From NCBI GenBank assembly GCA_021414245.1, contig JAIOOU010000012.1, forward strand, positions 28,691 to 92,690: a stretch of DNA of 64,000 nt. Direction: 5' to 3'. The stretch is from Chloroflexota bacterium. GTDB lineage: Bacteria > Chloroflexota > Anaerolineae > Anaerolineales > Villigracilaceae. The notes below the pieces were generated by a model. It did not search any database. It was not told the DNA's origin and was given only the letters and a program-made list of their open reading frames with translations. This document shows positions 33,080 to 41,031 of this stretch, piece after piece. A program made the position numbers and the translations under genes. Position 1 is the first letter of the stretch. Every line of letters starts with the position of its first letter.

Positions 33080-33841
33080 TCACTCGTCCCAGAATGGGGC
33101 TGAACCTTGAACCCTGATGCTAACGGCAGGGAGGACAGGAAGTCCGTTAATTTGTGGTAGGTCATGGGGATCACCTGTTAGTATAAACTTACGCACCTTT
33201 TCATCCCAATTTGTTTTTTTCCAAAGCGGGGCAAAAAGATTAATATAGCCAAACATGGGACTAAGAGCATCAGGATTCATGCCAGAATCTAATATGACAG
33301 TGACTTCAACATTCGGTTGACCTTGCACCACGACGTCTTCTACAGACCACTCAACGTCATGTTTGATGATTTCCTCACGGGGGTAATAATCGATCTCTGA
33401 ATTAGGATTTCCATTTGGAAGCCAAGTCGTCGAAAGATACGTTATATCTCGATGTGCCCAATATGCTGGCACTAAAAAATCAACATCCCCATCTTTAATG
33501 ATAAAACTCGCATAAATTCTCGTTATATTGTCTGGGGCCGTTAATACTTCATAAATCGGTTTGCTTAAATCCATTGTGCCGATAAATTTGAAGAAACCCC
33601 TCTTATTTTCGCTCAGAGGAAAATCATTTTCAGAATGAGCCAAAAAGTCTGCATTACTCGGTTTAGTTTCTGTGGGAGTGATTATGATTTTTGTAGGCGA
33701 TAGTGTTGAAGAAGGAGATGAAATAGTTATTGTAACGAGTGGAGCAGACGGTTTGGTTGGAGAAACAACCGTTGTGGTTGAGGAACAAGCGGAAAAGATC
33801 AAAATGCCAAGCAAGATTGCGACAATGTTCTTAGTTTTCAT
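33080..33841 (-). CDS. Lipoprotein of unknown function (cassette N1)
   Basis: A 253-residue exported lipoprotein, first cassette of the left array. Signal peptide MKTKNIVAILLGILIFSAC, lipobox FSAC (16-19), then a Thr/Ser/Pro linker to about residue 62. The domain after it (NKRGFFKFIGTMDLSKPIYEV to the end) is beta-rich with WSVEDVVVQGQPNVEVTVILDSG; no family is recognised. The ATG at 33841 follows AAGGTATGA and is 31 nt from the boundary G at 33872. It shares this leader and signal peptide with cassettes N4, N8 and P4. Confidence 0.7.
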   Translation of the reverse strand: MKTKNIVAILLGILIFSACSSTTTVVSPTKPSAPLVTITISSPSSTLSPTKIIITPTETKPSNADFLAHSENDFPLSENKRGFFKFIGTMDLSKPIYEVLTAPDNITRIYASFIIKDGDVDFLVPAYWAHRDITYLSTTWLPNGNPNSEIDYYPREEIIKHDVEWSVEDVVVQGQPNVEVTVILDSGMNPDALSPMFGYINLFAPLWKKTNWDEKVRKFILTGDPHDLPQINGLPVLPAVSIRVQGSAPFWDE

Positions 33842-33862
33842 TCATACCTTATTATGCAAGGA

Positions 33863-33920
33863 ACTGCCCAACTATGGTTTATGCAGTCGCTGTATAACAC
33901 CCCCTGGCGGGTGTTTATAT
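33863..33920 (-). other. Candidate attI/insertion site before left array
   Basis: On the minus strand the first cassette (GTTGGGC, 33872-33866) is preceded by TAAACCATA instead of an attC L' arm. The right array has TAAACAATA at the same place (60571-60578 region). A hairpin, AACACCC with GGGTGTT, lies just outside at about 33896-33915. Nothing else is seen in the 196-bp gap between the lipoprotein and EamA starts. Confidence 0.5.
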
Positions 33921-34037
33921 AGCCCACAGGCTGTATAATGCCTTATAGATTACCTAACTTCATTATAAAGGTGCGATTGGAAAGGGGCAAGACTCGTTGG
34001 AAAATACCTTGAAAACCACTCAGGAACCCTCCCAGTT

Positions 34038-34931
34038 ATGCGCTTGAAAGCGGACCTGCTTCTATTTATGGTGGCCGTGATCTGGGGCACGGCCTTCGTG
34101 GCCCAGGGCATCGCCGGGCAATATCGGGTGGCCTATCTATTTAATGGCGTCAGTTTCATGCTGGCGGCCGTCATTTTGGTCCCTTTCATCCCGCGCGGGG
34201 TGCGCAGGCAAAAGGTCACCGCCGGTCAGTGGAAGTGGATGCTGGCGGCCGGGCTGATCCTTTTTGCCGCCACCGCCATGCAGCAGGTCGGCCTGCTGTT
34301 CACCAAAGTGGCCAATGCCAGTTTCCTGACCAGTTTGTACGCGGTCTTCACGCCCTTTTTGCTGTGGATCGCCTTCCGCGAAAAGCCGCACTGGCTCGAC
34401 CTGATCGCAGTGGCGCTGGCGGGCATCGGCGCTTTTCTGCTGTCCACTTCGGGCAGGTTCGAGGTCCAGCCCGGTGATTCGATCGAGGTGCTCGGTTCGC
34501 TCTTCTGGGCCTTGCATTTTGTGGTGCTCGGTAAATTCGCCTCGAAATACGAATCGATTTCCTTCGCGGCCGGGCATTTCTTCATCAGCGGCCTGGTCAA
34601 CTTCGTCATCGGCTGTTTCGTCGAGGACCTGTCCATTCTGGCGGCCCCGGCTTTGCTGGGCGCCATTTTATACCGCGCCACGCTTTCGATCGGCATCGGT
34701 TACACCCTGCAGGTTTGGGGACAAAAGCACACGCCGCCCACCGACGCGGCCCTGATCCTCGGGCTGGAGGCAGTCTTTGCGGTCATGGCCGCCTGGTGGC
34801 TGCTGGACCAGTCACTCGTGCCGGCCCAGATCGCGGGCTGTGTGATCATCTTTGCGGGCGTGCTGCTCTCGCAATTAAAGGAATGGAATTCGGGCGGCAT
34901 CGAACACGATCATTTGGTGGAGGGCCGTTAA
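34038..34931 (+). CDS. EamA/DMT-family transporter (copy 1)
   Basis: A 297-residue drug/metabolite transporter with ten hydrophobic segments in two EamA repeats. The first helix begins MRLKADLLLFMVAVIWGTAF, the standard EamA start. It is followed by a close tandem copy (TAATG overlap of stop and start); both copies end with the same unusual tail, KEWNSG-x-I-x-HDHLVEGR. The substrate is unknown; DMT members export amino acids, sugars or other small molecules. It begins the GC-rich plus-strand block next to the left array boundary. Confidence 0.9.
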   Translation: MRLKADLLLFMVAVIWGTAFVAQGIAGQYRVAYLFNGVSFMLAAVILVPFIPRGVRRQKVTAGQWKWMLAAGLILFAATAMQQVGLLFTKVANASFLTSLYAVFTPFLLWIAFREKPHWLDLIAVALAGIGAFLLSTSGRFEVQPGDSIEVLGSLFWALHFVVLGKFASKYESISFAAGHFFISGLVNFVIGCFVEDLSILAAPALLGAILYRATLSIGIGYTLQVWGQKHTPPTDAALILGLEAVFAVMAAWWLLDQSLVPAQIAGCVIIFAGVLLSQLKEWNSGGIEHDHLVEGR

Positions 34932-35827
34932 TGAGGCTTAAGGCAGATCTGACGTTGTTGCTGGTGGCGGTCATTTGGGGTTCGGCCTTCGTGGCCCAGC
35001 GCGTGGCGGGCCAGATGGGCAGTGTATATTTCTTTAACGGCGCGCGTTATTTGCTGGCCGGGCTGCTCGTGCTGCTCTTTACCGCGCGCGGTACGCTTCC
35101 CAATCTCAAACGCATGCCGCGTGCACAATACCAGTGGATGTTCGCGGCCGGCTTCCTGCTCTTCCTCGGCAGTGCCCTGCAGCAGGCCGGCCTGGTGTAC
35201 ACCACGGCCGGCAACGCCGGGTTCATCACCAGCCTGTATGTGGTGCTGGTCCCGATCGCGTTGTACTTCCTGTGGGGTGAAAAGCCGCATTGGATGTCCA
35301 TTGCGGCGGTGGGGTTGGCCGGGGCGGGTGCTTTTCTGCTTTCGACCGGCGGCAGGTTCGAGGTCCGGCCCGGAGACGCGCTTGAGATCGTCGGCGCATT
35401 GTTCTGGACCTTTCACGTCATCATCCTCGGCAAGCACGCCTCCAAATTCGAAGCCATTTCCTTTTCCATCGGACAACTGTTCGTGTGTTCGATCCTGAAC
35501 ATCGGCCTGGGCGTGGCCTTCGAATCCTCCCTGACCTTTAGCTGGCCGCTGTTTGCGGCCATTGCCTACACTGCCTTTTTCTCGCTCGGCCTGTGCTACA
35601 CGTTGCAGATCTGGGCTCAGCGCCACACCCCGCCCGCGGACGCGGCCCTGATCCTGAGTTTGGAATCGGTCTTTGCGGTGCTCTCCGGCTGGCTGATCCT
35701 GAACGAAAAACTGGCCGCGATCCAGATCCTGGGCTGTGTGCTGATCTTTGTGGCGGTCGTGCTTTCGCAGTTCAAGGAATGGAATTCGGGCGCCATCGAC
35801 CACGACCATTTGGTGGAGGGCCGCTAA
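34931..35827 (+). CDS. EamA/DMT-family transporter (copy 2)
   Basis: A 298-residue paralogue of the preceding gene, sharing the start MRLKADLTLLLVAVIWGSAF, the mid-protein block LLSTGGRFEVRPGDALEIVG and the C-terminal HDHLVEGR. A longer frame opens at 34715 inside copy 1, but that part is an out-of-frame shadow; the ATG at 34931 shares its A with the TAA of copy 1, so the two are coupled. The pair may work as a heterodimer or be a recent duplication with diverging substrates. The stop is one base from the next ATG. Confidence 0.9.
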   Translation: MRLKADLTLLLVAVIWGSAFVAQRVAGQMGSVYFFNGARYLLAGLLVLLFTARGTLPNLKRMPRAQYQWMFAAGFLLFLGSALQQAGLVYTTAGNAGFITSLYVVLVPIALYFLWGEKPHWMSIAAVGLAGAGAFLLSTGGRFEVRPGDALEIVGALFWTFHVIILGKHASKFEAISFSIGQLFVCSILNIGLGVAFESSLTFSWPLFAAIAYTAFFSLGLCYTLQIWAQRHTPPADAALILSLESVFAVLSGWLILNEKLAAIQILGCVLIFVAVVLSQFKEWNSGAIDHDHLVEGR

Positions 35828-35828
35828 C

Positions 35829-37556
35829 ATGAGTCTGCTGCTCGAAGGCTGGTCAGTTTTCAGTTTGTATACGGAAGCGCTGCTCGTCCTGCTGGTGACA
35901 GTCTTCGGGCTGGGAAGTTGGGGAGTGCGTATCTTGTTCAAGGACGAACTTCCGGGCCGCGTTTTCCGCTTCCTGACGGTCCTCAGCCTCGGCATCCTGC
36001 TCTTGACCTGGCTTTCGCTCTTGATGGCTGCGCTCGGGCGCATTTGGTTTCCGGCCTTCACATTCGCAGCTGTTTTGCTTCCGGTGCTTTCTCTTGCGTA
36101 TCTGTTGTGGGATGCGTTCAAGCGCATGCGCGCGCCCATGCGTACCTGGCAGCTCGCGGCTTCGGCAGGTATTGGATTGATTTTGTTCGCGCTTCTACTG
36201 ATCCGGCTGGCCTTTCTCAAGGGCATGCTGCTCCCGCCGTATGACGATTCCCCCGATCATTATTTGATCGTGCAGGCGCTGCTGGCACCGGGTCCCTCCG
36301 CCTTCGGCGGGTTGGAGCAGACCGCTGAAAATTATTATCACATCGGCTTTCATGCCGTCACAGCCTGGCTGGTGAACGTCTCGCACAGCGATGGCGCGCT
36401 GGGCATGGCCGTGCTCGGCCAGTTCTTCATCTGGTTCGCACCACTCTCCATCTTTTTTCTGGTCCTGGTGATTACCGACAATCTGCCGGCCGGATTCGCC
36501 GCGGCGGTCTTTGCCGGCTTCGCCTGGAAGATGCCGGCCTTTGCCGCCAATTGGGGCAAGTACCCTGCACTGACGGCTCTGGTCATGCTGCCTGCCTGGC
36601 TCGGGTTGTTTTGGCTGTTCCGGGCGCGCATCCGGAGCAAGCCGCTCTCGAACGTGTTTTCCATTTTGATTGTTTTGGGACTGATCCTGCTGCACACCCG
36701 CATGGTCATCTGCCTGACGGTGATCGCCATCGCGTGGTGGATCGTTCAGCGCCTGAAACTCAGCGGGTCCTCCCGGACGCTTCAGTTGGTCCTGCTCACC
36801 GGCCTGACTTTGCTTTGGCCATTGCTCTTCTTAAAAAACCTTCAGATCTTTTATTCAAACCTTGGCTATCTGGCTTTGGGCATACTGGCTGTGCTGGCCC
36901 CGTTTGCGGCCTTGAAATATCCGCGCCATCTGGCCGTCATCGGCCTGTCCATGCTGGCCGTCGGAGTCGCTGCGCGCACGCCGGTCTTCTTTTACGGCTC
37001 GAATTGGCTGGACGCTCCGTTCGTGCAGATTCTGCTGTTCATCCCGTTATCCTTGATCGCCGGGCTGGGCTTTTCCGGTCTATCTGAAACCTTCGATCAT
37101 CCGATTTCAAGAGCGCTTGCCCTGCTGATCCCGGTCGTTATGCTTTTGCTTGGGCTGGGTCCGTGGAATGCGTACCATCCCGACCCATGCTGTCAATACG
37201 CCGGCGCGGGCGACCTCAAGGCGCTGAATTGGATCAAGGCCAACACCCGCCTGGATTCGGTGGTGTGGGTGGCCGGGTTCAAGCCGAAAAATTACATGAT
37301 CGGGACGGATGCGGGGGTGTGGGTCAACGCCTGGACCGGCAGGAATACCAACAAACTCAAATATGATTTCAACTGGGATTTCCCGTCCACGCTGCAAAAG
37401 GTCTGCCGGCGCGGATATATCCACGTCTATGTCTATCAAGGCGGCCAGGATTTCAGCTTTGACCATAACGCCATGTCCGATAAACCCTGGCTGGACCCGG
37501 TCTTTGAAGATAACGATGCGCGCGTGTATCGCGTGTATTGCCCGGACTTTCCGTGA
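35829..37556 (+). CDS. Large GT-C-type membrane protein
   Basis: A 575-residue protein with about 11-13 hydrophobic segments and a soluble C-terminal domain (from residue ~455, with KALNWIKANTRLDSVVWVAG and NTNKLKYDF). The first periplasmic loop carries PPYDDSPDHYLIVQALL, an Asp-pair in the place where GT-C glycosyltransferases keep their catalytic acid. Such proteins transfer sugars from polyprenyl carriers to proteins or glycans outside the membrane. ATG 35829 is chosen because the longer frame overlaps the EamA gene end. Family assignment is by topology and loop only. Confidence 0.65.
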   Translation: MSLLLEGWSVFSLYTEALLVLLVTVFGLGSWGVRILFKDELPGRVFRFLTVLSLGILLLTWLSLLMAALGRIWFPAFTFAAVLLPVLSLAYLLWDAFKRMRAPMRTWQLAASAGIGLILFALLLIRLAFLKGMLLPPYDDSPDHYLIVQALLAPGPSAFGGLEQTAENYYHIGFHAVTAWLVNVSHSDGALGMAVLGQFFIWFAPLSIFFLVLVITDNLPAGFAAAVFAGFAWKMPAFAANWGKYPALTALVMLPAWLGLFWLFRARIRSKPLSNVFSILIVLGLILLHTRMVICLTVIAIAWWIVQRLKLSGSSRTLQLVLLTGLTLLWPLLFLKNLQIFYSNLGYLALGILAVLAPFAALKYPRHLAVIGLSMLAVGVAARTPVFFYGSNWLDAPFVQILLFIPLSLIAGLGFSGLSETFDHPISRALALLIPVVMLLLGLGPWNAYHPDPCCQYAGAGDLKALNWIKANTRLDSVVWVAGFKPKNYMIGTDAGVWVNAWTGRNTNKLKYDFNWDFPSTLQKVCRRGYIHVYVYQGGQDFSFDHNAMSDKPWLDPVFEDNDARVYRVYCPDFP

Positions 37557-37581
37557 ACCTGCGCGCGCCGAATTTCTTAAG

Positions 37582-37610
37582 TTGATTTGTGGTCCCTGGC
37601 AGGGTATAGT
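37582..37610 (+). promoter_or_regulatory. Sigma-70-type promoter before GNAT gene
   Basis: TTGATT (37582-37587) and TATAGT (37605-37610) are spaced by 17 bp. The predicted transcript starts only a few bases before the ATG at 37621, so the message would be almost leaderless. Confidence 0.55.
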
Positions 37611-37620
37611 AGGGCCCAAT

Positions 37621-38190
37621 ATGACACTTCCCGATCTATCCTTTCATCCGCTCACTCAAAAACTGTGGCGCGATTTCGAACTTCTCTTCGGCCGGCACGG
37701 CGCGTGCGGCGGCTGCTGGTGCATGCACTGGAAACTGCGCGGCAAGGCGTTCAGCGAGAATGCCGGCGACGCCGCCCGTCAAATGCAAAAGGCCGTGGTC
37801 GACTCGAAAACGGTCCCGGGCCTGCTGGCCTATGCGGATGGTTATCCGGTCGGCTGGATCGCGGTGGAACCGCGCAGCGCCTATCCCAAACTGGCTCATT
37901 CGCGCATACTCAAGCCCGTGGACGATCAGGAGGTCTGGTCGGTGACCTGTTTTTTTGTGGATAAGAAGCACCGCCATCAGGGCCTGACCGTTGAACTGTT
38001 GATCGCCGCCGTGGAATATGTCAAAAGCCGCGGGGGTAAAATTGTGGAGGGCTATCCCGTGGATGCGTCCACGGAACAACCCGGCCCGTTTGTCTTTACC
38101 GGAACGGCGGCCGCCTTTGTCCGCGCCGGATTTAAAGAGGTGGCCCGAAATTCGCCCACCCGGCCCATCTTTCGCTTTGTCATAAACTAA
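37621..38190 (+). CDS. GNAT family N-acetyltransferase
   Basis: A 189-residue acetyltransferase. An N-terminal cysteine cluster CGGCWCMHWKLR (residues ~29-40) is characteristic of a subgroup of GNATs. The acetyl-CoA site is VTCFFVDKKHRHQGLTVELL near residues 103-122, and the C-terminus GFKEVARNSPTRPIFRFVI is typical of the same subgroup. The frame is open back to 37309, but those codons overlap the membrane-protein gene; the ATG at 37621 has its own promoter. Substrate unknown. One base separates its stop from the next start codon. Confidence 0.85.
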   Translation: MTLPDLSFHPLTQKLWRDFELLFGRHGACGGCWCMHWKLRGKAFSENAGDAARQMQKAVVDSKTVPGLLAYADGYPVGWIAVEPRSAYPKLAHSRILKPVDDQEVWSVTCFFVDKKHRHQGLTVELLIAAVEYVKSRGGKIVEGYPVDASTEQPGPFVFTGTAAAFVRAGFKEVARNSPTRPIFRFVIN

Positions 38191-38191
38191 T

Positions 38192-39451
38192 TTGAGCGTC
38201 ACCTTTCAACCTCCTTCCCGCTCGCTAACCAACCGCGATATTCAATTCATCGCGCTGGCGGTCGTCCTGTTAATTTCCCTCGCGGTGGGACTGGTCTTCA
38301 TCAATCTCAAATTGGAACACGGCGGCGATTTTTATGTGCACTGGGTGGCCGCCCGCGGATTTCTCTTTGAAAAGGTCGACCCATACAGCGGCCAGGTCCC
38401 GGCCCGGGTTCAACAATTGGTGTATGCGGGTGGGGCACAGCCCGGCCAGGAACCTTTCTTTCTGGACACGCCCTTTCAGCTCCTGCCGTTTTATTATCCG
38501 TTCGCGCTTTTCTCCGACCCGGCGTTTGCGCGCGCGGTCTTTACCATGTTGCTTGACCTGGCGCTTCTGGCCCTGGCCGTCTTGAGTCTGGTCCTGACCG
38601 AATGGAAGGCGCCGCTGATCTTCACCGTCCCGTTTTTGATCCTGGCTGTTTTTAATTTTTATGCCTGGGAGGCCATTCAGGAGGCCAGCCCGGTCCTGAT
38701 CCTGGGGCTGGTCTATGCCGGTATTTTGTTCGCCCTGCGCAACGACATGGACGAAGTCGCCGGCGCCTTGCTGGCCGCGTCCCTGTACTATTGGGAGGTC
38801 GGCGGACCGTTTTTGGTGCTGGTCCTGCTGCGGGTTTACGCCGAAAAGCGGTCACGTGTCTTTGCCGGCTTTTTCATGTTAAGTTTCATCCTGTTCTTTA
38901 TTTCATTTCTTTCCTATCCGTACTGGATCATTCCCTTTCTGCGGGCGGCGGTCAACAACCTGCGTGCGGATTTCGGATTGAACCTTTTCAAATTCTTTGC
39001 GCAGGTTTGGCCTGCGCATGGCGGGACTCTCGCCTGGGTCTTCATAATTTCCCTCATTGTGGCTTTGGGCTACGAATGGAGCCTTGCCCGCACGGGAGAC
39101 GAGCGCCGGTTCTATTGGACCGCGGGCCTCTCCCTGGCGGCTGCACCCTTGCTGGGATTTCGAACCGAGATGGAGCATCTGGCCGTGCTGATCATTCCCC
39201 TGGCCTTGATGCTTTCCATTGTCCATGACCGCTGGAATCGCCACGGGAATCTGTTGACCCTGCTGCTGATGCTCATTATGTTTATCGTGCCCTGGTCGCT
39301 TTCCCTTTTTGCAGTCGGGCGTCTGGGCGCATGGGCTGAAGAGATCACGTATATCTTCCTGCCCCTCACGACTGTGGTCGGGTTGTATTGGATCCGCTGG
39401 TGGGCGATTCGTCCGCCGCGCACCTGGAAGGACCTGGCCAACCAGCTCTAG
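38192..39451 (+). CDS. GT87-like polytopic membrane protein
   Basis: A 419-residue protein with about ten hydrophobic segments. The first outer loop reads HGGDFYVHWVAARGFLFEKVDPYSG, the Asp-x-x-V-x-x-x-A-A and DPY pattern of GT87/DUF2029 mannosyl- and arabinofuranosyl-transferase-like proteins. It would use a polyprenyl-linked sugar donor on the outer face. The frame starts with TTG (38192); no ATG or good alternative lies near, and one base separates it from the GNAT stop, so translation may depend on coupling. Part of the run of membrane glycosyltransferase-like genes up to 42493. Confidence 0.7.
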   Translation: MSVTFQPPSRSLTNRDIQFIALAVVLLISLAVGLVFINLKLEHGGDFYVHWVAARGFLFEKVDPYSGQVPARVQQLVYAGGAQPGQEPFFLDTPFQLLPFYYPFALFSDPAFARAVFTMLLDLALLALAVLSLVLTEWKAPLIFTVPFLILAVFNFYAWEAIQEASPVLILGLVYAGILFALRNDMDEVAGALLAASLYYWEVGGPFLVLVLLRVYAEKRSRVFAGFFMLSFILFFISFLSYPYWIIPFLRAAVNNLRADFGLNLFKFFAQVWPAHGGTLAWVFIISLIVALGYEWSLARTGDERRFYWTAGLSLAAAPLLGFRTEMEHLAVLIIPLALMLSIVHDRWNRHGNLLTLLLMLIMFIVPWSLSLFAVGRLGAWAEEITYIFLPLTTVVGLYWIRWWAIRPPRTWKDLANQL

Positions 39452-39462
39452 GATGCAATGAT

Positions 39463-41031
39463 ATGAAACGTGGACTCTACCTTCTTCTTTTTATCCTCGG
39501 GCTGATCCCGCCGCTGGGGATCGCTCATTTTCAAACCTCGCCCGGCTATCTGGACTCGGACTATTACTTTGCAGGCGGGATTCAACTTGTGCAGGGCAGG
39601 GGATTCACCGAACCGTACCTGTGGAATTATCTGGACGGGACGATCTCGCTTCCTCATCCCTCGCACAGCTATTGGATGCCGCTTGCTTCCATTATTTCCG
39701 CCCTCGGGATGTGGGTCACCGGTAAGACCGATTACGCCTCCGCGCGCATTTTCTTTATTCTGATCGCGGGTCTCATCCCGCCGCTGACCGCCTCCCTGGC
39801 GTATACCTTCACAAAACGGCAGGACCTGGCCCTGGCGTCCGGAGTTTTGGCGATCTTTTCGGTTTATCATGCGCCGTTCGTGGGAGTCACGGATAATTTC
39901 GGTTTGTTCATGCTGCTTGGCGGTTCGTATTTCCTGGTTGCGACCCGCTTGCTGGAAGATGCGACGCGGGTCTGGTCCTGGCTGCTGCTCGGTCTGCTAT
40001 CGGGTCTGATGACCCTGGCGCGCAGTGACGGCCTGCTTTGGCTGGCCTTGACTTTCCTGTTTGCGATCTGGCGCGCACCCAAGGAATTGTTTTCCAGGAA
40101 AATCGGGTATGTGGTCCGCTCTGCTTTAATTGCATTGGCAGGTTTTCTGCTGATCATGGCTCCCTGGTACGCCCGTAATATGAAGGCGTACGGTTCCATT
40201 ATGGCGCCGGGTGGCAGCCGCGCCTTGTGGCTGGAAAACTATGACCAGACCTTTGTATATCCCGCCAGCGTACTGACCCGTGACTCCTTCCTTGCGCTTG
40301 GCTGGAAACACATCCTCGCGGACCGCATGTGGGCATTGAACAACAACCTGCAAAGCGGATTTGCGGCACACGGCGGCATCATATTGTTTCCTTTTATCAT
40401 TGCGGGCATTATTTATTACCGCCGGGACGAGCGCGTCAAGCTGGCGGGGATTGCCTGGGGGATTCTCTTTCTTGTCATGACCTTTGTGTTTCCCTTTGCA
40501 GGCGCGCGCGGTGCGTTCTTTCATGCCGGCGCCGCCCTGCAGCCGATCTGGTGGACTCTGGCGCCTTTGGGTCTTGAGTCGATCCTGGTGTCCCTGCGAA
40601 AACGCGGCATTGGCAACGACCAGAACCGGGTCGTATTTCGAAGCGCGTTGATCATGGTCGCCATGATTCTGACCGGATACGTCGTCTACCTGAGGTTGTT
40701 CACATTGGGCTGGGGCGAAGGCGGGGATGCGAATTATCCGGCCATTGAACAATTCCTGGCGGGACATGGCGCGGCGAAAGATGACGTGGTCATCGTGCGC
40801 AACGCCCCCGGTTATTATCTGGAGACCGGCCGTTCGGCGATCTCCATCCCTTATGGCGGGCGGGACGCCATCCTGGAAGTGGCAGACCAGTTCAGTGCGG
40901 ATTATCTGGTGCTCGAACCCCAGGCCGCGCTCGATCCGATCAAGGATCTGTTCCAGGATCCCCGGAGCAGCGATCAATTCATTTACATGGGTGAACTCGA
41001 TGGCGCACGCATCTATGAAATCCAACCCTGA
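39463..41031 (+). CDS. GT39/ArnT-like membrane glycosyltransferase
   Basis: A 522-residue protein with about ten hydrophobic segments and a C-terminal soluble part (residues ~430-522, including IEQFLAGHGAAKDDVVIVRN). The first loop PGYLDSDYYFAGGIQLVQGRG has the acidic pair expected of GT-C enzymes with an ArnT-like fold, and the second loop ends in the usual HPSYWMP-like HSYWMPLASII. The frame is open to 39388 but the ATG at 39463 follows the upstream stop. It overlaps the next gene by 17 nt. Donor and acceptor unknown. Confidence 0.75.
   Translation: MKRGLYLLLFILGLIPPLGIAHFQTSPGYLDSDYYFAGGIQLVQGRGFTEPYLWNYLDGTISLPHPSHSYWMPLASIISALGMWVTGKTDYASARIFFILIAGLIPPLTASLAYTFTKRQDLALASGVLAIFSVYHAPFVGVTDNFGLFMLLGGSYFLVATRLLEDATRVWSWLLLGLLSGLMTLARSDGLLWLALTFLFAIWRAPKELFSRKIGYVVRSALIALAGFLLIMAPWYARNMKAYGSIMAPGGSRALWLENYDQTFVYPASVLTRDSFLALGWKHILADRMWALNNNLQSGFAAHGGIILFPFIIAGIIYYRRDERVKLAGIAWGILFLVMTFVFPFAGARGAFFHAGAALQPIWWTLAPLGLESILVSLRKRGIGNDQNRVVFRSALIMVAMILTGYVVYLRLFTLGWGEGGDANYPAIEQFLAGHGAAKDDVVIVRNAPGYYLETGRSAISIPYGGRDAILEVADQFSADYLVLEPQAALDPIKDLFQDPRSSDQFIYMGELDGARIYEIQP

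Larger units (their letters stand above)
22838..33872 (-). mobile_element. Left cassette array (integron-type, no integrase seen)
   Basis: An 11-kb run of minus-strand accessory genes separated by attC-like imperfect palindromes. The array reads leftward: its first cassette begins at 33872 and its last attC ends near 22838. It is visibly AT-richer than the flanking DinB and EamA genes. Eight palindromes are listed separately, two of them degenerate. Cassette-end complementarity (see findings) supports site-specific cassette insertion. No tyrosine recombinase gene is present on either strand in the window, so it fits a cluster of attC sites lacking an adjacent integrase. Confidence 0.8.

Noticed and set aside
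22838..34000. CRISPR array from recurrent repeats
   Set aside because: The repeats are long palindromes between protein genes at irregular kilobase spacing, not short direct repeats with 30-40 bp spacers, and no cas genes are present.
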